A program made the translations under genes and the position numbers. Shown here piece after piece: positions 6,004 to 13,883 of a stretch of DNA of 41,024 nucleotides. Positions within the stretch are counted from its first letter, which is position 1. Each line of letters begins with the position of its first letter. The notes below the pieces were generated by a model that saw only the letters and a program-made list of their open reading frames with translations, had not been told where the DNA came from and searched no databases. The DNA comes from a virus. The stretch lies in the IMG/VR virus record IMGVR_UViG_3300008220_000017, positions 1 through 41,024 of that record; one strand, given 5' to 3'.

Positions 6004-6509
6004 ACAAGCGCCGCGTCTATTTTATTAAGCCTGTCGGCATGGACGGACCGATTAAAGTCGGTTGCAGCCATTCGCCTGACGGGCGGCGCAAGACCCTCGA
6101 AACGTGGTCGCCGTTTGCCCTCGAAATTATTGCTGAAATCGAAGGCGGTGAGGACATTGAGCGCCAGTTTCATGCGCTGTTTTACGACACCCATCAGCGA
6201 GGCGAATGGTTCGACGCGTCGGCGAAAATGACTGCCGTTGTTGCAGCCATCAACGGTGGCAGCTTCGACATCGAAGGTCTGCCTCAAGCCCGCCGCCTTC
6301 CGCGCCGCAAGTCGCATCGGACCTACACTCCTGAATGGAGATACGAGTCTAGCTTGAAGGCGCGCTGGCGTCATCGAATCAAGTCTTGGCCGTGGTGGAA
6401 CGAAGAGTTCCGCTCAATCATCGCAGATGGGCAACCTCTTTTGGCGCACAAAGACGCGCTCGAAGACCTGCTGGTTCGCCTTGAAGCCAAAGCGAAAGAA
6501 CCAGCATGA
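6000..6509 (+). CDS. GIY-YIG-like (T5orf172/Mug113-type) protein
   Basis: 169 residues. The N-terminal ~85 residues follow the T5orf172/Mug113 pattern of the GIY-YIG-like group: VYFIKPVGMDGPIKVGCSHS, then RRKTLETWSPFALEIIAEI, then the conserved ERQFHALFYDTHQRGEWFD. The C-terminal half is basic and aromatic. Such domains are predicted nucleases common in phages; an active role cannot be shown here. Joined by ATGA to both neighbours. A second protein of the same type lies at 39810-40244. Confidence 0.75.
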   Translation: MNKRRVYFIKPVGMDGPIKVGCSHSPDGRRKTLETWSPFALEIIAEIEGGEDIERQFHALFYDTHQRGEWFDASAKMTAVVAAINGGSFDIEGLPQARRLPRRKSHRTYTPEWRYESSLKARWRHRIKSWPWWNEEFRSIIADGQPLLAHKDALEDLLVRLEAKAKEPA

Positions 6510-6823
6510 CCTATCCCACACTCACCCGACCGGGCGGCTACCTTTCCGACAACGATCTGACTGACAAGCAGTTCGACCTCGCGACGAAAGCCCGCGCCTA
6601 CCCCCGTATTCTCGCGACCGGCGGCGAAAAGCGAACGGCCGCTTCTCTCGCAAAGAATGGCTGGGGCACCGTCGAAGATGGGGCGAGCGGAGAGCGCATC
6701 TTCCGCCTCAATCAGGATGGCGAGGACGCCCTCTGCTGGCTCGATGAATTGGCGGACGATCAACATACGCCTCTCTGCTCATGTCTTGCCTGCGAACACC
6801 CGCTTCGCCCCGGTGCCGCATGA
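6506..6823 (+). CDS. Hypothetical protein with C-terminal Cys cluster (105 aa)
   Basis: Not recognised. 105 residues; the middle (GEKRTAASLAKNGWGTVEDG...RIFRLNQDGEDALCWLDEL) reads like a winged-helix or small beta-alpha fold, and the C-terminus has the Cys cluster CSCLACEH that could hold a metal with other residues. ATGA junctions on both sides. Confidence 0.7.
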   Translation: MTYPTLTRPGGYLSDNDLTDKQFDLATKARAYPRILATGGEKRTAASLAKNGWGTVEDGASGERIFRLNQDGEDALCWLDELADDQHTPLCSCLACEHPLRPGAA

Positions 6824-6909
6824 GCGCTCTGATCGACCTCTTCGCCTTCGGGCTGATGTTCGCGACTGCTGCTGGCGGTCTCTACGCGGCGTTCGTGAGG
6901 CGCGGATAG
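6820..6909 (+). CDS. 29-aa membrane peptide
   Basis: ATG 6820 overlaps the upstream TGA as ATGA; the stop TAG abuts the next ATG. The product MSALIDLFAFGLMFATAAGG, then LYAAFVRRG, is one membrane segment with a basic C-terminus. Exact packing between neighbours supports translation; function unknown. Confidence 0.55.
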   Translation: MSALIDLFAFGLMFATAAGGLYAAFVRRG

Positions 6910-7479
6910 ATGCGCGTTCTCGTCGCCTGTGAGTTCTCCGCAACCGTTCGGGACGCCTTCCGTGCCCGTGGGTTCGATGCCCGCGAAATTGTCGATTTTC
7001 CTGATTACGTCGCCACCGCATGTGGTCAAATCTTTAGCCGAAACCATCCAAGTGGTCCGTTGCGCTGGTTCAAGCCCCTCAAGGGCCATGCCGACAAAAA
7101 GGGTTATCGCGGACTTACGCTCTGCAACTCCGAGGGTCGCTTCCCCAAACGAGTGCACAGGCTTGTGGCCGAGGCATTCCACCCCAATCCACATAACCTT
7201 CCCTGTGTGCGGCACATAAACGGCGACTCTAGGGACAACCGTGCAAGCAACTTGGCATGGGCTACCTATGCCGAAAATGAAGCGGACAAGCGCTCTCACG
7301 GAACGTGGGATACGCGCCGTAACGGCAAGCTTGATGAAGGCCAGATTGCCGCCGCTCGAATGTGGGCTGAAGAGGGCTGGTCGCAGAAAGATATCGCTGC
7401 CGAACTCGGGGTTAGTCGTCCGACGATCAACAGGCTGCTTTCGGGCAAGACATGGGGGAATATCCCATGCGCGTCCTGA
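6910..7479 (+). CDS. HNH homing-type endonuclease fused to a methyltransferase start
   Basis: 189 residues with an unusual join. Residues 1-24 (MRVLVACEFSATVRDAFRAR...) match the start of the next gene (19 of 24 identical), so they come from a methyltransferase-like gene. From about residue 27 the sequence is an HNH homing endonuclease: a degenerate YVATACGQIFS strand, HRLVAEAF (83-90), then the metal-binding RHINGDSRDNRASNLAW (101-117), and a C-terminal helix-turn-helix (WSQKDIAAELGVSRPTINRL). Its last codons overlap the following ATG by 13 bp. Expression would use the start of the invaded gene. Nuclease activity is inferred from the family. Confidence 0.88.
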   Translation: MRVLVACEFSATVRDAFRARGFDAREIVDFPDYVATACGQIFSRNHPSGPLRWFKPLKGHADKKGYRGLTLCNSEGRFPKRVHRLVAEAFHPNPHNLPCVRHINGDSRDNRASNLAWATYAENEADKRSHGTWDTRRNGKLDEGQIAAARMWAEEGWSQKDIAAELGVSRPTINRLLSGKTWGNIPCAS

Positions 7480-8132
7480 TTGGCTGTGAGTTTTCGGGCG
7501 TAGTCCGTGAGGCGTTCCGCGCTCGGGGCTTTGACGCATGGTCATGCGACATTCTCCCCGCAGAGGATGGCTCGCCGTTCCACCTGCAATGCGACGTCCG
7601 CGACATCCTTACTGACGACTGGTTGCTCGGCATTTTTCACCCGCCATGCACACACCTGGCGGTAAGCGGAGCGCGTTGGTTCAAGGACAAGCGCGAGGAG
7701 CAGGAAGAGGCCCTGTCGTTCGTCCGCGCGCTTCTCGATGCGCCGGTCTGCCATATCGCGCTGGAAAACCCGGTCAGCATCATCAGTTCGCGTATCCGCA
7801 AGCCCGACTGCACCTTCCAGCCTTGGGAGCATGGTCACGGTGAGGTCAAGCGCACCTGCCTCTGGTTGAAGAATCTCCCGGCTCTGCGCCCCTCCAACAT
7901 CGTCGAAGGTCGCGAACCCCGCGTCCACAAAATGCCCCCTGGACCCGATCGCTGGAAGGAGCGCAGCCGCACCTTCCCCGGCGTCGCAGCCGCAATGGCC
8001 GACCAATGGGGGACTTTCATTCGCAATTCTCTCGACCACCGCAGCGACCGCCTCCCCGACCGGGACGGCAGCGCAGCGGCGGTTTCCGAGAGTGTCGTTC
8101 CTTTCCATGCAGTCGGAGATACCCATGCCTGA
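7467..8132 (+). CDS. C5-cytosine methyltransferase-like protein
   Basis: 221 residues. It shows the motifs of small phage cytosine-C5 methyltransferase-like proteins: MRVLIGCEFSG (cofactor loop), CDILPAE, the catalytic-type Pro-Pro-Cys in FHPPCTHLAVSG, and the ENP motif in ALENPVSII, then IRKPDCTFQPWEHGH and KRTCLWLKNLP. It probably methylates cytosine in DNA, perhaps for protection from host restriction. ATG 7467 lies inside the tail of the HNH gene, behind GGGGGA. The C-terminal ~30 residues overlap the next gene by 8 bp. See the finding on its duplicated 5' end. Confidence 0.82.
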   Translation: MRVLIGCEFSGVVREAFRARGFDAWSCDILPAEDGSPFHLQCDVRDILTDDWLLGIFHPPCTHLAVSGARWFKDKREEQEEALSFVRALLDAPVCHIALENPVSIISSRIRKPDCTFQPWEHGHGEVKRTCLWLKNLPALRPSNIVEGREPRVHKMPPGPDRWKERSRTFPGVAAAMADQWGTFIRNSLDHRSDRLPDRDGSAAAVSESVVPFHAVGDTHA

Positions 8133-8586
8133 CTACCACGTCCGTCCGAATGTTGCGCCTTCCAAGTCGGAAGTGTCCGGCGCGCTTTCCGTTTCGTGGG
8201 CGCGTGCCGCCCGCTCGGTTGGCAAGGGTGCGATGGCCGACAAGATCGGCACTTCCACCAAGACCATCGACCGCGCGCTTACCGGCGAAACGGTCCCCGA
8301 ACTCCACACCGCGCTTGCCTCGCTCCTCTCCGATGAAACGGCCTTGGACGAAGTGTTTGCGCTCTACGGGCTGGAAAGGCCCCGCTGGAAGCGTTCGGAG
8401 GCTGCGAACGACCTTCACACCGTTTCGGGCCTGACTGGCCTCGCATCGCAATTCTGCCGCGCCCTAGAGGACGGCAACCGCGATCACACCGAGACGCTGG
8501 AACTGGCCGACGCGATCCGGCTGCTTATGCCCGCGCTTACGGCGATCACCGGCGAAGCCAACCGCATTCGTGGGGTGGCAGCATGA
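8125..8586 (+). CDS. HTH regulatory protein (CII-position)
   Basis: 153 residues. MADKIGTSTKTIDRALTGETVPE (cut: about residues 38-57) reads as a helix-turn-helix of the XRE/CII kind, preceded by SWARAARSVG; the rest is helical. ATG 8125 (MPDYHV) follows GGAGA by 5 nt; the longer ORF from 8092 is not preferred. Position in the rightward operon suggests a transcriptional regulator of phage genes; CII-like activity is inference. Confidence 0.6.
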   Translation: MPDYHVRPNVAPSKSEVSGALSVSWARAARSVGKGAMADKIGTSTKTIDRALTGETVPELHTALASLLSDETALDEVFALYGLERPRWKRSEAANDLHTVSGLTGLASQFCRALEDGNRDHTETLELADAIRLLMPALTAITGEANRIRGVAA

Positions 8587-8696
8587 CCCCCTCTCCCTCT
8601 ACCGATCGCTGGACAATCCAACGCGGCTTTACCCTGGCGCTGTTCTTTGGCGGCATTGGCTGGGCTGTGATCCTCTCTGCCGTGGGGGTGCTGTGA
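8583..8696 (+). CDS. 37-aa single-span membrane protein
   Basis: ATG 8583 overlaps the upstream TGA (ATGA) and the stop overlaps the helicase start (TGATG). The product starts MTPSPSTDRWTIQRG and then has one membrane segment (FTLALFFGGIGWAVILSAVG). Third small single-span peptide packed into an early operon here. Confidence 0.58.
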   Translation: MTPSPSTDRWTIQRGFTLALFFGGIGWAVILSAVGVL

Positions 8697-10090
8697 TGGC
8701 CGATCCCTACATCCAATTTCTTACACGCAAGGCGGTTTCGGACCCGATGACCGGGCTGGATAATCCGCCCGATCTGCCGGACTGTCTATTCCCTCACCAG
8801 CGCGACATCGTGCGATGGGCTCTTAAGCGCGGGCGCGCTGCATTGTTCGCCGGGACCGGCCTTGGCAAGAGCCTGATGGAACTGGCTTGGGCGCAGGCTA
8901 TCCATCAAGAGACCGGGAAGGATATTCTCCACCTTGCCCCGTTGGCTGTCTCCGCTCAACTTGTAAGGGAAGCTGATAAGTTCGGCATCCCGGCGCACGT
9001 CGCTACGAAGCAATCAGACTGTCGCGGCGGTATCAGCGTCACGAATTATCAAAAGCTGGATCATTTCGACCTATCGAAGTTCGGCGGCGTCATCCTTGAT
9101 GAAAGCAGCATCCTCAAGAACACGGATGGTCATTACCGCACAAAGCTGATTGAGGCTTGCCAGACGATCCCGTTCCGGCTCGCCGCGACTGCCACGCCCG
9201 CCCCGAATGACTTTATGGAGTTGGGCAATCACGCCGAGTTCCTGGGCATCATGTCATACACTGACATGCTCGCCACGTTCTTCGTCCACGATGGCGGCGA
9301 TACGCAAAAATGGCGGCTTAAGGGTCACGCCGAAAACGAGTTTTGGAAGTGGATGGCATCTTGGGCGGTAATGCTCCGCAAGCCTTCCGATCTTGGCTAT
9401 CCGAATGAAGGATACGATCTCCCGCCCCTGCAATTCCGGCAGCATATCGTCGCGGCTGATTACGCGCCTGACGCTGAAACCGGAATGCTTTTTCCCATGC
9501 AGGCGCAAACGCTTTCCGAGCGGATCGCCGCGCGTCGATCGACGGTAGAAGCGCGATGCGAGCAGGCTGCTCAGATTACACCGACCGATCGCCCGTTCGT
9601 GTGGTGGTGTAACCTTAATGGCGAAGCTGATCTTCTCGCTAAGCTGATCCCCGATGCGGTCAATCTCCACGGTGGTCTGAAAGAGGCCGACAAGGAGCGC
9701 ATCCTTCTCGATTTCAGCGACGGGAAGATCCGCGTTCTCATTACGAAACCCAGCCTCGCCGGGTTCGGCATGAACTGGCAGCATTGCGCCGATACTGGGT
9801 TCGTCGGTCTCAACGATAGCTTCGAACAATTCTATCAGGCCGTGCGACGGTTCTGGCGCTTTGGACAGACTAAGCCCGTCACCGCTCACATTATCGCCAG
9901 CGAACTTGAAGGCGCAACGGTCGCCAACATCAAGCGCAAGGAAACGGACGCCGATCGCATGGCCGCTGCGATGGTCATGCACATGGCTGACCTGTCGAGC
10001 AACGCCGTGCGCGGCAGTGTCCGCGAAACCCCGAATTACAATCCAACCGTTCCCGTGACGATCCCCTCATTCTTGGAGAAAGCCGCATGA
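8696..10090 (+). CDS. SNF2/DEAD-type helicase
   Basis: 464 residues, a DNA-dependent ATPase of superfamily 2. Visible motifs: LFPHQRDIVRWAL (Q-like region), Walker A GTGLGKS (53-59), HLAPLAVSAQ (Ia), the DExx box ILDESS, LAATATPAPND (motif III), then in lobe 2 DAVNLHGG, VLITKPSLAGFGMNWQ and the motif VI-like region QFYQAVRRFWRFGQ. Start ATG 8696 (MADPYIQ) overlaps the previous stop; the ORF extension to 8570 lies in the neighbour. The next gene is a DNA methyltransferase, so a modification or restriction-related role or replication support is possible. Confidence 0.9.
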   Translation: MADPYIQFLTRKAVSDPMTGLDNPPDLPDCLFPHQRDIVRWALKRGRAALFAGTGLGKSLMELAWAQAIHQETGKDILHLAPLAVSAQLVREADKFGIPAHVATKQSDCRGGISVTNYQKLDHFDLSKFGGVILDESSILKNTDGHYRTKLIEACQTIPFRLAATATPAPNDFMELGNHAEFLGIMSYTDMLATFFVHDGGDTQKWRLKGHAENEFWKWMASWAVMLRKPSDLGYPNEGYDLPPLQFRQHIVAADYAPDAETGMLFPMQAQTLSERIAARRSTVEARCEQAAQITPTDRPFVWWCNLNGEADLLAKLIPDAVNLHGGLKEADKERILLDFSDGKIRVLITKPSLAGFGMNWQHCADTGFVGLNDSFEQFYQAVRRFWRFGQTKPVTAHIIASELEGATVANIKRKETDADRMAAAMVMHMADLSSNAVRGSVRETPNYNPTVPVTIPSFLEKAA

Positions 10091-11043
10091 TCGAAGGCAT
10101 CAACTGCGTCGAGCAAGTCATCACGGACGACTTTGCGATTTATCAGGGCGATAGCTGCGAGGTCATCCGCGCGATCCCCGGTGATAGCATTCATTTCGGG
10201 GTTCATTCCCCGCCGTTCGAAGGGCTTTACAAGTTCTCGAATTTCGATCGCGACATATCAAACAATGAAGGTCCCGGCTTTTGGGAGCACTACGGATTCC
10301 TGATTTCCGAACTGTATCGTGTCACCATGCCTGGGCGTCTTCATGCCGTCCACGTCATGCAATTGCCAATGTCGAAAATTCGGCACGGCAATATCGGAAT
10401 GCGCGACTTTCGTGGCGAGGTTGTCCGCGCTTACGAGGACGCCGGGTGGATTTTCCATAGCGAGGTCTGCATCTGGAAAGATCCAGTCGTGGCCCAGCAG
10501 CGCACGAAATCAATACGCCTGCTTCACAAGCAGATAGTCAAGGACAGCACTATCAGCGGACAGGGGCTGGCCGACTACATCCTCACGTTCCGCAAGCCGG
10601 GTGACAATGCCGAGCCGGTCAGTGGGTGCTTCGATCGCTACAGCGGCACCGATGAACCCGATCGCAGCAAATACACCAGCCCGATGGATGGCCGAAACTG
10701 GTATTCGATCGAGGTCTGGCAGCGTTACGCTTCGCCCGTTTGGATGGACATCAACCAGACGCGGACACTGCAATATCGCGGCGGGCGCGACGAGAAAGAC
10801 GAGCAGCATATATCGCCACTCCAGCTGGATGTCATTGATCGATGCATCGACCTTTGGAGCAATCCCGGCGACACGGTTATAACGCCGTTTCTCGGCATTG
10901 GCAGTGAGGTTTACTCCGCCGTGCAAATGGGCCGAAAGGGCATCGGCATCGAATTGAAGCCGTCCTATTTCGCGCAGGCGAAGCGCAATCTTGAACGCGC
11001 TAAAGCCGACATGGGCGGTCTCTTTTCGGGGATGGCAGTATGA
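10087..11043 (+). CDS. DNA N4/N6 methyltransferase
   Basis: 318 residues. The catalytic motif IV is HSPPFE (Ser-Pro-Pro-Phe, residues 41-44), near the N-terminus, and the cofactor motif I is at the C-terminus (VITPFLGIGSEVYSAV followed by GIGIELKPSYFAQA), the order of beta-class amino methyltransferases. It would transfer a methyl group to adenine N6 or cytosine N4 in DNA. ATGA junction with the helicase gene suggests joint work. Target sequence unknown. Confidence 0.92.
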   Translation: MIEGINCVEQVITDDFAIYQGDSCEVIRAIPGDSIHFGVHSPPFEGLYKFSNFDRDISNNEGPGFWEHYGFLISELYRVTMPGRLHAVHVMQLPMSKIRHGNIGMRDFRGEVVRAYEDAGWIFHSEVCIWKDPVVAQQRTKSIRLLHKQIVKDSTISGQGLADYILTFRKPGDNAEPVSGCFDRYSGTDEPDRSKYTSPMDGRNWYSIEVWQRYASPVWMDINQTRTLQYRGGRDEKDEQHISPLQLDVIDRCIDLWSNPGDTVITPFLGIGSEVYSAVQMGRKGIGIELKPSYFAQAKRNLERAKADMGGLFSGMAV

Positions 11044-11186
11044 GCGCCCTAGAACAGCATCCCGGCTTTGAAGCCATGGCATTCCTTGCCGAGCGCGCCC
11101 TTGCCAGTGAGATTGATCGCAACCTCGCCAATCGCAAGGTTGTCCGTGAAGATCGCGCCGCCTGTGCCCGGAAGGGGAGGCGGTGA
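11040..11186 (+). CDS. Small hypothetical protein (48 aa)
   Basis: 48 residues, helical, with a basic C-terminus (RAACARKGRR). ATG 11040 overlaps the methyltransferase stop as ATGA and the stop overlaps the next ATG as TGATG, with GGGGAGG inside its end serving the next gene. Not recognised. Confidence 0.55.
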   Translation: MSALEQHPGFEAMAFLAERALASEIDRNLANRKVVREDRAACARKGRR

Positions 11187-11698
11187 TGCTAGACTTCGCA
11201 ACAGCCGAAGACGCGCGGCACATTTCCGATATGCGGTCTGGTAGCCGGGTTCTGCTCGACGCCATCGCGCTGGCTTACCCTGCGCGTGTGCCCTTGGCGG
11301 CGAACGATGTAGAGCCGCCCACGATCAAGGATGACGAGCCGAAAGAGATCGAGCCCGTCGTAACCAAATGCAAACCGCTCTGGCCTTCGTGGTATGAGCC
11401 ACCTGCCCCGCGCAGCCCATGGGCACCCCTGATCGACAGCGTGGCAAGCTTCTTCGGCATCATGCCTGAGGTAATTACTGGCGCGGCGAAAAGAGGAAGG
11501 CCCGTCGCCGCTCGATCGGTGGTGATCCGCATTCTTAGGGATCGCGGTTACTCATACCCGGAAATCGCCAGGGCGGTGGGGCGTAAAGATCACAAGACGA
11601 TGATCTATTACGTCGAAGGCTTTGATGCGCGCGCCCGCAACGAGCCGGAGATTGCAGGCTGCTACGCGGCGCACAAGGCAGCGGGGTGGTGCAAGTGA
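11186..11698 (+). CDS. DnaA C-terminal-domain-like protein
   Basis: 170 residues. The C-terminal part resembles the DNA-binding domain IV of DnaA: VASFFGIMPEVITG, then AARSVVIRILRDRGYSYPEI, then GRKDHKTMIYYV, matching the helix-turn-helix and the DHST-type signature loop (here DHKT). No ATPase domain is present. It may bind DnaA-box-like DNA, recruit host DnaA or regulate transcription. ATG 11186 is chosen over the GTG at 11183 because of spacing from GGGGAGG. Confidence 0.75.
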   Translation: MLDFATAEDARHISDMRSGSRVLLDAIALAYPARVPLAANDVEPPTIKDDEPKEIEPVVTKCKPLWPSWYEPPAPRSPWAPLIDSVASFFGIMPEVITGAAKRGRPVAARSVVIRILRDRGYSYPEIARAVGRKDHKTMIYYVEGFDARARNEPEIAGCYAAHKAAGWCK

Positions 11699-12045
11699 AG
11701 CGCGGCACCTTCTTCGCCAAGAAGACCGTCTGCGCGCTTGGGCATAAGCACGACAGCAAGCGCGAGGCTGCGCGATGCGCTGAACTGCAAATCCTTTTCC
11801 GCGCCGGTCAGATCGACGCACTCGCTTTCGAGCCGCAGGCTTGGTTCGAGATTGATGGCGTCGTCGTGACGCATTCGAATGGCCGGAGAGCCGGATACAA
11901 GGCCGATTTCGCTTATGTCGAAGATGGGCGTGTCGTGTGGGAAGACGTGAAGGCCAGCAATGGTTTCGTCTCTCGCGACGTGCCGCTGCGCATGGCGATT
12001 TTCCGTCACCTGAACCCTGACATAGAACTGCGGGTGATCACATGA
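11695..12045 (+). CDS. DUF1064-like predicted endonuclease
   Basis: 116 residues with the DUF1064 pattern: FAKKTVCALGHKHDSKREAA, ELQILFRAGQIDAL, the ADFAYVEDGRVVWEDVKAS core that looks like a PD-(D/E)xK nuclease active site (Asp, then Glu-x-Val-Lys). Possibly a junction or restriction-like nuclease in replication. GTG 11695 overlaps the upstream TGA as GTGA; other GTG codons at 11686 and 11689 are possible starts. Confidence 0.72.
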   Translation: MKRGTFFAKKTVCALGHKHDSKREAARCAELQILFRAGQIDALAFEPQAWFEIDGVVVTHSNGRRAGYKADFAYVEDGRVVWEDVKASNGFVSRDVPLRMAIFRHLNPDIELRVIT

Positions 12046-12683
12046 GCGTTCGCGTGATGACATCCGTGTGGGATATGGACATCCCGGCGAAGCAAAAACT
12101 TGTCCTGCTCGCGTTGGCCGACTGCGCCAACGACGAGGGGCTTGCGTGGCCTTCGATCGCCACTCTCGCCCGCAAGTGTGGGTGCGATGAACGCACGATC
12201 CAGCGCAATCTTCGGGACATTGAAAAGACAGGCGCGATCCGCCGCGAAGAGGTCAAAGGCAAAGGCTGCAAATACCGCTTTGGACCCCCGGCAAAACGCC
12301 ACCCCCGGCAAAATGACGGGGCGGCAAATCGTCCCAAAACCCCCGGCAAATTGCCACCCAAACCGTCAGGAACCGTCAATGGTTTATCTAACGATAAACC
12401 TAAGCGCGTGCGCAAGCCGGAAGGTGTTGATCGTCAGACATGGGATGATTGGAAATCAGCCCGCAAAGGCGCTCCGATAACTCAAAGCGTGATGGATACC
12501 GTGAAGCGGGAGGCGGCGAAGCTGGGCTGGTCCGTCCCTGAAGCGATCGCTCACGCCGCTGGGAACAGTTGGCGAGGCTTCAATGCGGAATGGGTGAAAG
12601 ACAGGAAACCGGCGAATGACTACCGAAACAACAGCAATAGCAACGCGGCAGACCTCGCACGGCAAAAGCTCGGGCTTGGATAG
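12042..12683 (+). CDS. Winged-helix replication initiator (lambda O-like)
   Basis: 213 residues. N-terminal helix-turn-helix of the replication-initiator type: SVWDMDIPAKQKLVLLALAD, WPSIATLARKCGCDERTIQR, GAIRREEVKGKGCKYRF. A proline-rich, repeat-coded linker follows (residues 82-115), then a C-terminal domain (TWDDWKSARKGAPI...GWSVPEAIAHAAGNSWRGF, in pieces) common in phage O-type proteins that recruit the helicase loader. The linker DNA contains iteron-like repeats, as the origin does inside lambda O. ATGA junction upstream. Confidence 0.85.
   Translation: MSVRVMTSVWDMDIPAKQKLVLLALADCANDEGLAWPSIATLARKCGCDERTIQRNLRDIEKTGAIRREEVKGKGCKYRFGPPAKRHPRQNDGAANRPKTPGKLPPKPSGTVNGLSNDKPKRVRKPEGVDRQTWDDWKSARKGAPITQSVMDTVKREAAKLGWSVPEAIAHAAGNSWRGFNAEWVKDRKPANDYRNNSNSNAADLARQKLGLG
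12284..12400. other. Candidate replication origin (iterons plus AT-rich palindrome)
   Basis: Inside the initiator gene: ACCCCCGGCAAAA at 12284 and 12301, GGGGCGGCAAATC at 12318 (degenerate), ACCCCCGGCAAAT at 12339; first three at 17-bp steps, the last after 21. Next comes a direct repeat AACCGTCA (12361, 12371) and the perfect palindrome GGTTTATC-TAAC-GATAAACC (12381-12400), the most AT-rich stretch nearby. Layout matches the lambda origin within gene O; function is inference. Confidence 0.6.
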
Positions 12684-13029
12684 GGTCGCTGTCTTGACCC
12701 GCCAGCTCGCCCTGATCCGGCCCGCTAGCATGTCGGACAATGCGGCAAGCGACTGGATCGCAGCGGCCTACGCCGAAACCGCGCATCTGTCGGACCCCGC
12801 ATTCAACGCTGCCGCAGAGCGCGCCCGCCGGGAATGCAATTACCACGGGCAGGTAATCCCGACGATGTTGAAGCCGAGCGCCGATGTCGAAGCGTTCGTT
12901 CGGCAGATGGACGCCATCAGCAAGCCGTTCTTGCGCGACCACAACCCGCCGCAGCGCGCCTTGCCGAAGACCGAAACGCAGCAGCTTATCGCGAACGCGG
13001 CAAAGGGGCTCAAGGGTGGCTCGGCGTGA
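12616..13029 (+). CDS. Hypothetical replication-module protein (137 aa)
   Basis: 137 residues, helical: VAVLTRQLALIRPASMSDNA, WIAAAYAETAHLSDPAFNAA, ARRECNYHGQVIPTML. It follows the O-like initiator, where lambda encodes the helicase loader P, and overlaps it by 68 bp in another frame. It has no Walker motif, so a DnaC-type ATPase is excluded; a small P- or G39P-like loader is possible but not shown. AGGA lies before ATG 12616. Confidence 0.6.
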   Translation: MTTETTAIATRQTSHGKSSGLDRVAVLTRQLALIRPASMSDNAASDWIAAAYAETAHLSDPAFNAAAERARRECNYHGQVIPTMLKPSADVEAFVRQMDAISKPFLRDHNPPQRALPKTETQQLIANAAKGLKGGSA

Positions 13030-13237
13030 AATACCAGCCCCCGGCTTCCAGCTTGTTTCGGGTAAGCGAAATCCACCGAAAGACTGGCCTAAGGTCTGGG
13101 TTCAAATCCGCAACGGCATGGTGGATGAGCAAGCGCCATGGCCGATTATTGGACCTCGCTGGAAGTGGGCATTCGATAACGAGGGAAAGCCGATCCCGCA
13201 CCCCGGCGATGTCGTCGCAGTCAAGCGCGCTGACTAG
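13016..13237 (+). CDS. Small hypothetical protein (73 aa)
   Basis: Not recognised. GTG 13016 follows AAAGGGG and overlaps the previous gene by 14 bp; the product is Trp-rich with a compact beta character (WPKVWVQIRNGMVDEQAPWP, then RWKWAFDN and GDVVAVKRAD). A competing frame with a GTGA junction at 13026 gives a low-complexity product and was not chosen. Confidence 0.58.
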   Translation: MARREIPAPGFQLVSGKRNPPKDWPKVWVQIRNGMVDEQAPWPIIGPRWKWAFDNEGKPIPHPGDVVAVKRAD

Positions 13238-13286
13238 CCCACAATTCATCACACAATGGCGTAAACAGGCAGGAAGGGGATAGACG

Positions 13287-13883
13287 ATGGCGAAGCGAGG
13301 ACGACCCAAGAAGTCGGGCAAGCGCACTAAGAGCGGTCGCCTGTCGCGTGCCGGTGTGGAACCTAAGATCGTTCGCGGTAACGAACGCGCCATGGCAATG
13401 CGGGAGCGGTTCGGATCATTCGCCACCGAAGCGATCGGACGCGCTTATTACGAGGGCTTGCTAGGTCCGAAAGACGATCCGATCGCGCTAGAGCGTTTCC
13501 GTAAGGGCGTCGAGCTGGCAACCGAATGGCGTAAGCATTTTGCTCCGCATTACCGCTGCGCCCTAAACGATAATCCACGCGGATCGGCAAACACGACTGA
13601 AAGCCATACCGCGAGGAACGCCTATCACTGGATGATGCGCGAGATCGAGGCATTGGATCAAGCAGGGTTCGGATCGTGGTTCCACCAGATGGTGCTGGCC
13701 TTCAATCCCGATGGCGGACCTGCATGGCTGGATCGGCTGATTGAAGGGACCGGCGACTTTGCAGACGAGCGGGTTCTGCGGCTCAATATCGAGGCCCTGG
13801 ATTACATATCCACGCATCGCAAAATCGCTGATACGAAAGCCGTTGACATTCCTCTGCACATGTGTCATGGCGCACATAAATGA
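13287..13883 (+). CDS. Hypothetical protein, last gene of rightward early operon (198 aa)
   Basis: 198 residues: a basic, Lys/Arg/Ser-rich N-terminus (MAKRGRPKKSGKRTKSGRLS) that could contact nucleic acid, then a helical body. AAGGGGA precedes ATG 13287. It stands where lambdoid phages carry the late regulator Q, just before a long non-coding gap and the late operon, but no known antiterminator motif is seen, so that role is only a suggestion from position. Confidence 0.7.
   Translation: MAKRGRPKKSGKRTKSGRLSRAGVEPKIVRGNERAMAMRERFGSFATEAIGRAYYEGLLGPKDDPIALERFRKGVELATEWRKHFAPHYRCALNDNPRGSANTTESHTARNAYHWMMREIEALDQAGFGSWFHQMVLAFNPDGGPAWLDRLIEGTGDFADERVLRLNIEALDYISTHRKIADTKAVDIPLHMCHGAHK

Noticed and set aside
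6910-7479. Group I intron or intein explanation of the HNH insertion
   Set aside because: Both sides carry the gene start, so splicing would not restore one gene; no intein splice residues are seen.
12834-13283. ORF with a GTGA junction at 13026 in a third frame
   Set aside because: Product is Ser/Arg-rich low complexity; the 13016 frame gives a credible compact protein.
13843-13871. Late promoter at the perfect TTGACA
   Set aside because: No acceptable -10 at 16-18 nt (CATGGC); kept only as a remark.
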